DNA from: Candidatus Collierbacteria bacterium
GTDB lineage: Bacteria > Patescibacteriota > Microgenomatia > UBA1400 > MFAQ01
DNA length: 22,108 nucleotides
Assembly: GCA_903873735.1 (NCBI GenBank)
Contig: CAIQPO010000077.1
Span: forward strand, 1 to 22,108
Direction: 5' to 3'
Shown here piece by piece: positions 7,945 to 14,541 of this stretch. The translations under genes were made by a program, and so were the position numbers. Below the pieces are notes generated by a model. It saw nothing but the letters and a program-made list of their open reading frames with translations, did no database searches and had not been told where the DNA came from. The stretch's first letter is position 1. Every line of letters begins with the position of its first letter.

Positions 7945-9054
7945 TTACATGTTAAGTATTTTTTGATATACAGCTATACTTCCACTTACCAACTCCTTTT
8001 GAGTGAAGATAGATGGATTTCTAGAAAAATTCGACTTGCCATTATTATGCAGAACTGAATAAAGAAACTCATTTGCATTTGACGAATTTGAAAGAGTAAC
8101 CGCTTCGTTAGGAACAAATTCATTAAAAACCTTGCACTCAGAATTCAGCACTACAGGTAGACCAACGCTAAGCTCTTCACTTACAACTAACCCAAAACCC
8201 TCGCCTCTAGAAGTGGAAATTCCTACATCCATTCGTCGCAATAGTGCCAACTGTTCTTCTTTTCTCATTCCTCTTATAAAGACTGCTTTCTTGTAATTCT
8301 CTAATGACCAATCACATTCTATTCCAGAATACCCCGTATTTATTACGAAATTACATTCATTAAATCCTAATTCCACAATTCTCTCAAGGTAGTCAAAACC
8401 CTTCATCAACGTTGGTTTACCAATCCAGACAACATTAATTTTATTATTATTTATTAAATCATTTATCGGAACATCTTTATGGATTCTTCCATTTTTACTC
8501 TCCATATTAACGTATTCAACGGTTGTAAGTTCAGATATTTTTTCTAGGTCATCAATCGGAAACTCTTTTATTCCGTTATAGACTACTGTTATATCTCTAA
8601 GTCCATATTTCAACAGCAATTCATCTTTTGCGAAATTACTTACGGCAATCCTAGCATCAGACAGCAAATACAGTTCTCTTTCAAGAACTGATAATTTTTC
8701 AACATTTTTAAATAGTGATGTTGCCGGCGGATCACACCTTAACACAATTTTTGATTTACAACCCCCTTTATCTCTGGCGAAGCCTATAAGCTCATATCTC
8801 CAATTAGAACATTCAGCGATATCAGGGTTCAGCGATTTTATTATCTGCGATACTCTTTCAAAATGTGCCTCATAATCCAAAACTGCAGGTACTTTAATTA
8901 CAGTAACTCCATCCATAGTAAGATCTTGTGTCGTCACAGCAAATACATCCCATCCCTCTTCCACAAGCCCACCAGCAACTGTTTTAAGTAAGTTACAAAC
9001 CCCCCCTCTATCTATAGTTGATAAATCTTTATGTACAAAACAAATCGATGGCAT
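7945..9054 (-). CDS. Family 4 (GT-B) glycosyltransferase
   Basis: A 369-residue retaining GT4. Seen: the N-terminal glycine loop DRGGVCNLLKTVAGGL; the inter-domain segment IAVSNFAKDELLLKYGL followed by VVYNGI; the C-domain WIGKPTLMKGFDYL; and the donor-binding motif EGFGLVVSEELSVGLPVV, with its glutamates in EX7E spacing. It is the first gene of a two-GT unit on the minus strand, 16 bp from the divergent HAD gene. A TATTAA or GATAAT box lies just ahead of its ATG, again without a ribosome binding site. The pair suggests two sequential sugar additions to one acceptor (inference). Confidence 0.93.
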   Translation of the reverse strand: MPSICFVHKDLSTIDRGGVCNLLKTVAGGLVEEGWDVFAVTTQDLTMDGVTVIKVPAVLDYEAHFERVSQIIKSLNPDIAECSNWRYELIGFARDKGGCKSKIVLRCDPPATSLFKNVEKLSVLERELYLLSDARIAVSNFAKDELLLKYGLRDITVVYNGIKEFPIDDLEKISELTTVEYVNMESKNGRIHKDVPINDLINNNKINVVWIGKPTLMKGFDYLERIVELGFNECNFVINTGYSGIECDWSLENYKKAVFIRGMRKEEQLALLRRMDVGISTSRGEGFGLVVSEELSVGLPVVLNSECKVFNEFVPNEAVTLSNSSNANEFLYSVLHNNGKSNFSRNPSIFTQKELVSGSIAVYQKILNM

Positions 9055-9059
9055 ACAAT
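9054..9059 (+). promoter_or_regulatory. Candidate -10 of the HAD phosphatase gene
   Basis: TACAAT ends 11 nt before the ATG at 9071, leaving a leader of only about 4 nt. It overlaps the start codon of the divergent glycosyltransferase gene, so both genes share a 16-bp control region. Confidence 0.45.
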
Positions 9060-9070
9060 TATCTTAATAC

Positions 9071-9859
9071 ATGAAGACTTCAAAAATAATCTATTTAGAT
9101 ATTGACGGCACAATATTAAATAAAGAATACGACACAAACCCCAAACTATGGCAATTACTTAACAAACTAGAGCAAACCTGTATCATTTCTTTGGTCACTG
9201 CAAGACCATACGCATATTCACTTCACATATTGAAACACATAAATAATGATGACTCTATTCACATTTTTGATAGAGGCTCTTTTATATCATCCAAAACAAC
9301 TTCACATATGTCTATTTGTTTGTCTTCTACATTGGTAAATAAGGTTACTGAAATTCTAAAAAATGAAAAATATTGTCGGATAGGTGTCTCTTCTGGAAAA
9401 TACTTTTATGCTAACGATAGATATTTAAATGAGATTAACGGATACATAAAAAACGAATACTTTCTCCCGATTGGTACACAAAATACTATCGAAAATGTTA
9501 ATAGTATTTGGTTAAGAGATGTTCCAAAAATGTTTGAGAATGAAATACTCGGCTTGTCGAACAATCAAGTCCAAATAAGAAAAAACAATGGAAAGAACCA
9601 AGAGAACGTTGACATTTTTATTAATAGCAAAATTTCTCAGAAAAATACATTTTTGAAATTTGTTAGTGAAAGCAACAAATGCAATCTCGTAAACTCTATT
9701 GGAATAGGAGACTCAGCTGAAGATACAGCATTTCTGAAAATGGTTAATCAATCTGGTTGCCCCAACAACGCATCACCAGAAGTAAAATCTATAGCATCGT
9801 ATATATCAGAAAAATGTTATTCCGATGGTGTGATTGATATACTCAATCATTTTTTCTAA
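9071..9859 (+). CDS. HAD-superfamily phosphatase (Cof/IIB type)
   Basis: A 262-residue HAD hydrolase. Motif I is YLDIDGTIL with the nucleophile Asp 10 and acid/base Asp 12, and motif II is LVTARP. A long cap domain follows between motifs II and III. A lysine lies in the KNTFLKFVSE stretch, and motif IV is GIGDSAEDTAFL. This is the plan of the HAD-IIB group, which includes sucrose-phosphate, mannosyl-3-phosphoglycerate and trehalose-phosphate phosphatases as well as Cof-type enzymes. In this glycosyltransferase-rich setting a sugar-phosphate or glycosyl-phosphoglycerate substrate is reasonable but unproven. It ends 1 nt from the convergent histidine phosphatase gene. It has no Shine-Dalgarno. 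Confidence 0.88.
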   Translation: MKTSKIIYLDIDGTILNKEYDTNPKLWQLLNKLEQTCIISLVTARPYAYSLHILKHINNDDSIHIFDRGSFISSKTTSHMSICLSSTLVNKVTEILKNEKYCRIGVSSGKYFYANDRYLNEINGYIKNEYFLPIGTQNTIENVNSIWLRDVPKMFENEILGLSNNQVQIRKNNGKNQENVDIFINSKISQKNTFLKFVSESNKCNLVNSIGIGDSAEDTAFLKMVNQSGCPNNASPEVKSIASYISEKCYSDGVIDILNHFF

Positions 9860-9860
9860 C

Positions 9861-10397
9861 TTATCTTTGCTTAGGTACAAAACTATCAATCAGAGTCCAA
9901 TTTTCATCACCTAAAGTGTGATCATATCTTAATACATGGATCTCGCCAGTGTTATTAAAATATTTTAAGCTTTCCGAATACGTACAATTCAAAATATTCT
10001 GAATAATTGTTTTATTTATTGATGAATGTGCAACTAATAACATGTTGTCATATTGGTCAAATAAACTATATATTTTTGGCATTACTCTTGATATTGCCAT
10101 ATTAGTAGTTTCTATGCCCACGCCATCATCTTGAATAAAATATTCACCAAATAATCCGCAATTGATAGTTTTTGCCCTAAAATCTTGATTAATTATCTCT
10201 GCTGTGTGTCTAGCTCTTTGAAACAAGCTGGTGAATATTATTTCATACGTTAATTTTCGCTCATTAATGAACTTCCTCATTTCAGTTGCCTGTTCTAGGC
10301 CAAAATCAGACAAAGGAGAATCATTTCTTTTTTGCTCCAAAATTCCTGATGCGATTAATTTACTTTCTGTGTGTCTAGCTAAAATTATTTTCTTCAT
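9861..10397 (-). CDS. Histidine phosphatase superfamily (phosphoglycerate mutase-like)
   Basis: A 178-residue branch-2-length histidine phosphatase. The catalytic motif reads LARHTES (His 9), with Thr instead of the usual Gly after the phospho-histidine. The supporting elements are SPLSDFGLEQA, IIFTSLFQRARHTAEII with the second Arg, and the second catalytic His in LLVAHSSINKT (His 124). The family removes phosphate from sugars and phosphoglycerate derivatives; mycobacterial glucosyl-3-phosphoglycerate phosphatase is one member. It overlaps the upstream HprK-like gene B by 4 nt (ATGA), indicating coupled translation of a P-loop protein and a phosphatase. Confidence 0.88.
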   Translation of the reverse strand: MKKIILARHTESKLIASGILEQKRNDSPLSDFGLEQATEMRKFINERKLTYEIIFTSLFQRARHTAEIINQDFRAKTINCGLFGEYFIQDDGVGIETTNMAISRVMPKIYSLFDQYDNMLLVAHSSINKTIIQNILNCTYSESLKYFNNTGEIHVLRYDHTLGDENWTLIDSFVPKQR

Positions 10398-11527
10398 GAC
10401 AATGATTCTATAGTATTATAAATATTGTTCATATTAAGACCGCCGCTTAACACAACAAACCTAACTCCATTTTTTTCTAACAATTCAAAGAATACATCTG
10501 CAGTTTTCTCACTGTCTAAGAGATCAGAGTGATTAGAATAATAATCTCCTAAGAATTTTTTATCGCATGACTGATTCATTCGCTTAAAATAAATACTTTT
10601 CATGAATAATCTTCTAGCCTCTTCTCTTTCAGGACTAGACACCGATATTGATTCTTCGGATGGACTCAAATTGCAAAATATCCAATATTTCACTGAATTA
10701 GATCTACTTTCAGTCTCAAAACCTACAGATTTTATCGATGCTGGAGAAATATACTGGGTTTTCTCACCAGTAGTCTTATCAATATCAACCCATTGATCTG
10801 CTTTTAGAGTAACACCATTCCTTTCGATTTGCTGGAATGTACCTTCTCTAACAGGTATTGGTGACGGCAAAGTCCTTAAATCCAAGTCGCCATTATCAGC
10901 AATTAAAACTACTTCATCATTAGACAGATATTTATAAGTCGTTCCTTGATGAAGGGCTAAAGACATTAAGGCTGTAGTTTTCCCTGTAGCGTTTCCCCTG
11001 GGATGCTTGTAATCCACTCCTGTAATCACAATTGAACTAGAGTCTCTTTTATCAACTACTGATCCTCCATGCATAACAATGAAATTGTCATATTTACGCT
11101 GATAGTGTTTTAGAACCTCTGTCTTAATAATTGATACTGCACCAAGGTCTGCTCTATTTCCCCAAACTACAAATTTTGTACCACGATCTGAGGGGGTGCA
11201 GTAATATCCATATCCATCTTTATGTTTTGTAAAATATTTATCTCTTACTCTACCTTGCATAAGGTCACCATTTCTAAATATCTCAACGTGATCCTCATCA
11301 AACGAATTAAGCCACTGGGGTTGTTCGTCAACTAATAAGATATCTACTCTATTAGCTGTGTTCTCACTTTGACCTAATTCCGAATTGACAGTATGCTCTT
11401 CAATAACATCTATCCAGCTGGATTTACCTTTTACACAAATCGCTAAGCCATCAAAGTGAAAATTACTATCTTTTACAATCTCTTCCTCTTTAGAGTCATA
11501 TCCAACTCTACTTTCAGACTTTTCCAT
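10394..11527 (-). CDS. HprK-like P-loop protein B, paralogue of protein A
   Basis: A 377-residue protein sharing the plan of the one at 5698-6834. FIVMHGGSVVDK (His 153) leads to SIVITG (165-170), an 11-residue loop, GKTT at 182-185, and then KYLSNDEVVLIA (NDE 203-205). HprK-type serine kinases have the corresponding HA-x-x, GxSGxGKS and DD elements. Here, as in protein A, the P-loop is seven residues longer and is basic and prolyl (HPRGNATGKTT). The C-terminal KNGVRFVVLSGGLNMNNI matches A's QGVKFFQITGSVDPDEI. The N-terminal ~60 residues are charged and distinct. It starts its own unit, with the histidine phosphatase overlapping downstream. Kinase activity is inferred from fold only; a regulatory nucleotide-binding role is the alternative. 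Confidence 0.75.
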   Translation of the reverse strand: MEKSESRVGYDSKEEEIVKDSNFHFDGLAICVKGKSSWIDVIEEHTVNSELGQSENTANRVDILLVDEQPQWLNSFDEDHVEIFRNGDLMQGRVRDKYFTKHKDGYGYYCTPSDRGTKFVVWGNRADLGAVSIIKTEVLKHYQRKYDNFIVMHGGSVVDKRDSSSIVITGVDYKHPRGNATGKTTALMSLALHQGTTYKYLSNDEVVLIADNGDLDLRTLPSPIPVREGTFQQIERNGVTLKADQWVDIDKTTGEKTQYISPASIKSVGFETESRSNSVKYWIFCNLSPSEESISVSSPEREEARRLFMKSIYFKRMNQSCDKKFLGDYYSNHSDLLDSEKTADVFFELLEKNGVRFVVLSGGLNMNNIYNTIESLS

Positions 11528-11532
11528 GATTC

Positions 11533-11538
11533 TTTATA
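11533..11538 (-). promoter_or_regulatory. Candidate -10 of HprK-like gene B
   Basis: TTTATA on the plus strand reads TATAAA on the minus strand, 5 nt before the ATG at 11527. This fits the leaderless pattern of the window. It overlaps the right copy of the 9-bp repeat. Confidence 0.45.
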
Positions 11539-11543
11539 TCATT
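11535..11543 (+). repeat. Right copy of 9-bp direct repeat flanking the accessory block
   Basis: TATATCATT, identical and in the same orientation as 3019-3027. It lies in the 86-bp gap between HprK-like gene B and uvrA. Confidence 0.25.
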
Positions 11544-11599
11544 TCTCATATAATAATCGATATTTAATAAATATTCGGGTATTTTAAGGTGTCAGGGTG

Positions 11600-11605
11600 T
11601 AAAAT
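11600..11605 (+). promoter_or_regulatory. -10 box of uvrA, leaderless spacing
   Basis: TAAAAT lies 8 nt before the ATG at 11614. There is no Shine-Dalgarno. The same spacing is seen for uvrB. Confidence 0.6.
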
Positions 11606-11613
11606 AATAAGTC

Positions 11614-14541
11614 ATGTCTATTGTATCTCCAAGCACACATCTAATCATCAAGGGAGCTCGCCAGCACAATCTAAAGAATGTTGACCTCACTTTACCCAAA
11701 AACAAACTAGTAGTCTTTACTGGGGTATCTGGTAGTGGTAAGTCGTCTATGGCTCATGACACAATCTATGCTGAAGGGCAAAGACGATACGTAGAGTCCT
11801 TGAGTTCATACGCCAGACAATTTTTAGGGGTTATGGACAAACCAGATGTAGATCAAATTGAGGGACTGTCTCCCGCTATTCTCATCGACCAAAAGCAGGG
11901 GAGCCACAACCCCAGAAGTACTGTCGGCACTGTCACCGAAATATACGATTATCTTCGTCTCTTGTTTGCCAGAATTGGACATCCACACTGTCCTAGCTGT
12001 GGCAGAGAAATTACACCCCAAGATATCAATCAGATATATAAAGCAGTTATTGAAATTGCTACCAGCCATCCAAGCTACACCAAACAAAAGGGTGTCAGGT
12101 TAATGGTGTTGTCACCCATCATAAAAAATCAAAAGGGAGAATACAAAGAACTTTTCACCACACTCTACAAGCAAGGTGTTCAAGAAGCAAGAGTAGATGG
12201 GAAGGTTCTTTCCACCCAAACCAATCTATCTTTATTCAAAAACAACCGACATCATATAGAGGCAATTATCGATAAAATTGTTATTGGCCAAGTTGATTCC
12301 AAGCCTGAATTTGAAAAAAATCGACTTATTGATTCTGTAGAGCAAGCTTTAAAAATCTCTGATGGAGAGGTAATCATTAGCATTATTACAGACCCATCAC
12401 TTTCCTTTCCAGATGACCCCAAAGAATCAGAGGATCACTTATTTTCTCAAAAGTTAGCTTGTCCCATCTGCAACATCTCAATTCCAGAAATTGAACCAAG
12501 ATATTTTTCTTTCAATGCCCCTGAAGGAGCTTGTCAGGAATGTACCGGTCTAGGGACAAAGATGGTACTAGATACAGAAACCGTTGTCTCTCCATCTCTC
12601 TCGCTTTTAGAGGGAGCAATCATTCCACTTGCCTCACAATTTGAGGGTCGCACTTGGTTCGCAAAATTAATTCTCGAAGCCATGGCTGAAGTGGGATTTG
12701 AAGGAAATAAGCCCACTTATTTAATGACTGAAGAACAGAAAAAGGTGTTGTTTGACGGATCGGGAACAAAAATTTATTCAATCAAAGGAATAAACAGACA
12801 AGGCAAGCAAACTGTTTGGAAAAGTAGTTACGAAGGCTTAGCCAAAGAATTCCAACGCAGGTACGAGGAATCTAATTCAGAATCTTTCAGAGAAGAGGTA
12901 GAAAAATATCTGATTAAAAAAACTTGTCCCGTTTGTAATGGTGCCAGGCTTAAACCAGAAGTTCTTGCAATTCATATAGATAAAATTTCCATTAGCGATC
13001 TCACTTCTCTTTCCATTGAAAAAGCATCAAAGTTTTTCAAAGAACTGCCTCAAAAACTTACCATTTCAGAAACAAAAATATCCGAACCTATCATTAAAGA
13101 AATTGGCGATAGACTCGGATTCCTAAACTCTGTCGGCCTGGAATACCTCACGCTCGGCAGGGAATCGGGAACTTTATCAGGCGGAGAGCTTCAAAGAATT
13201 AGGCTAGCCAGTCAGATTGGAAGTAGATTAACAGGGGTTTTATATGTTTTAGACGAACCCACCATCGGTCTTCATCAAAGAGACAATGAAAAGCTTATCC
13301 GCACCCTTAAAAATCTTGTTTCACTTGGTAACTCACTGGTAGTGGTAGAACACGACCGACAAACCATGGAAGCAGCTGATCACCTAGTAGAATTTGGTCC
13401 TAAAGCGGGTTTTGAGGGTGGAGAAATAACCTTCCAAGGTAATGGTGCTGAAATTCATTCATCAAGCTGCATTACCGGCCAATATCTATCTGGAAAAAAA
13501 GATATCAAACCAACACGTCAAAAAGAGAATATTGAAAGCCAGGGATCTATAAGACTTACAGGCTGTACCCACCACAACCTCAAAGCGGTTGATGTAGATT
13601 TTCCATTAAATAAACTCATTTCTGTTACCGGCGTTTCCGGATCAGGCAAATCATCACTAATAGTCGACACACTTTATGAAGCCCTTGCTCAAAAGCTAAA
13701 CCCCCTGCATCACAGGCAAGACATCAAATATGAATCCATTACCATTCCTGATGTCATAAAAAGAGTCTCACTTATTGATCAAAGTCCTATCGGCAAAACA
13801 CCAAGAAGCAATCCAGCCACATACACAAAAGTATTTGATCAAATTCGTCTTCTTTTTTCAAACACCCAAGAGGCGAGATATAGAGGTTATGGACCTGGAA
13901 GATTTAGTTTTAACGTAAAAGGTGGTAGATGCGAAACATGCCAAGGTGATGGTCAGATAAAAATTGAAATGCAGTTTCTGGGAGATATTTACATAACCTG
14001 TGAAACCTGTAAAGGTACAAGATTCAACGATCCCACACTAGAAGTTGAATACAAAGGTAAAAATATTGCAGAGATTCTAGATATGACCATGGATGAGGCA
14101 CAGGCCTTCTTCAAAAATGTTCCAGCTATCGCCAAAAAAATGAATACTATCAAAAAAGTTGGCTTGGGCTATATTAAGCTTGGCCAGCCAGCTCCAACTT
14201 TATCAGGTGGAGAGGCACAGCGCGTAAAGTTAGCCACCGAACTTGCAAAAACTGGGTCAGGACACACCGTATATATCCTTGACGAGCCAACCACTGGTTT
14301 GCATTTTGAAGACTTAAATAAATTGGTACAAACACTAATTGATTTGGTCGAGCAAAATAATACTGTTGTTGTTATCGAACATAATCTAGACGTCATTAAA
14401 AATGCCAATTATATTATTGACATGGGGCCAGAGGGTGGAGATGGGGGAGGCGAAATTATCGCTCAAGGCACTCCCAAGAAAATTGCACAGCAGTACGACA
14501 CGCCCACATCAGCAGAACTAAAAAAGATATTAATTACATAA
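11614..14541 (+). CDS. uvrA: Excinuclease ABC subunit A (UvrA)
   Basis: UvrA is the damage-sensing ABC ATPase that delivers UvrB to lesions. The 975 residues include two ABC modules. The first Walker A is GVSGSGKS at 37-44 and the second is GVSGSGKSSLIVDTL near residue 676. Signatures are LSGGELQRIRLA and LSGGEAQRVKLA, with Walker B segments YVLDEPTIGLH and YILDEPTTGLH. Zinc-binding cysteines are all present: CPSCGRE, CPICN...CQEC, CPVCNGARL and CETCQGDG...CETCKG. The ATG follows a -10 box by 8 nt. The stop overlaps the next start by one base (TAATG), so the transglutaminase gene is translationally coupled. No sign of damage. Confidence 0.98.
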   Translation: MSIVSPSTHLIIKGARQHNLKNVDLTLPKNKLVVFTGVSGSGKSSMAHDTIYAEGQRRYVESLSSYARQFLGVMDKPDVDQIEGLSPAILIDQKQGSHNPRSTVGTVTEIYDYLRLLFARIGHPHCPSCGREITPQDINQIYKAVIEIATSHPSYTKQKGVRLMVLSPIIKNQKGEYKELFTTLYKQGVQEARVDGKVLSTQTNLSLFKNNRHHIEAIIDKIVIGQVDSKPEFEKNRLIDSVEQALKISDGEVIISIITDPSLSFPDDPKESEDHLFSQKLACPICNISIPEIEPRYFSFNAPEGACQECTGLGTKMVLDTETVVSPSLSLLEGAIIPLASQFEGRTWFAKLILEAMAEVGFEGNKPTYLMTEEQKKVLFDGSGTKIYSIKGINRQGKQTVWKSSYEGLAKEFQRRYEESNSESFREEVEKYLIKKTCPVCNGARLKPEVLAIHIDKISISDLTSLSIEKASKFFKELPQKLTISETKISEPIIKEIGDRLGFLNSVGLEYLTLGRESGTLSGGELQRIRLASQIGSRLTGVLYVLDEPTIGLHQRDNEKLIRTLKNLVSLGNSLVVVEHDRQTMEAADHLVEFGPKAGFEGGEITFQGNGAEIHSSSCITGQYLSGKKDIKPTRQKENIESQGSIRLTGCTHHNLKAVDVDFPLNKLISVTGVSGSGKSSLIVDTLYEALAQKLNPLHHRQDIKYESITIPDVIKRVSLIDQSPIGKTPRSNPATYTKVFDQIRLLFSNTQEARYRGYGPGRFSFNVKGGRCETCQGDGQIKIEMQFLGDIYITCETCKGTRFNDPTLEVEYKGKNIAEILDMTMDEAQAFFKNVPAIAKKMNTIKKVGLGYIKLGQPAPTLSGGEAQRVKLATELAKTGSGHTVYILDEPTTGLHFEDLNKLVQTLIDLVEQNNTVVVIEHNLDVIKNANYIIDMGPEGGDGGGEIIAQGTPKKIAQQYDTPTSAELKKILIT

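Larger units (their letters stand above)
3017..11613. other. Accessory island: kinase/glycosyltransferase/phosphatase cluster inserted in the uvr locus
   Basis: Nine genes in alternating orientation lie between uvrB plus its small follower and uvrA. Base composition drops sharply: hand counts give about 22% GC for 3061-3120, against about 50% for 12061-12120 within uvrA. Gene pairs are packed as overlapping convergent or 16-17 bp divergent units. Encoded functions are glycosyl, phosphoryl and methyl transfer plus phosphate removal. No integrase, transposase or inverted terminal repeats are visible. A 9-bp direct repeat lies near both edges. I infer a horizontally acquired or lineage-variable biosynthetic block. 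Confidence 0.6.

Noticed and set aside
3026..11527. RiPP or lasso-peptide cluster explanation for the HprK-like proteins
   Set aside because: No precursor peptide, cyclase, protease or RRE protein is present, and the intergenic gaps are too small to hide a precursor.
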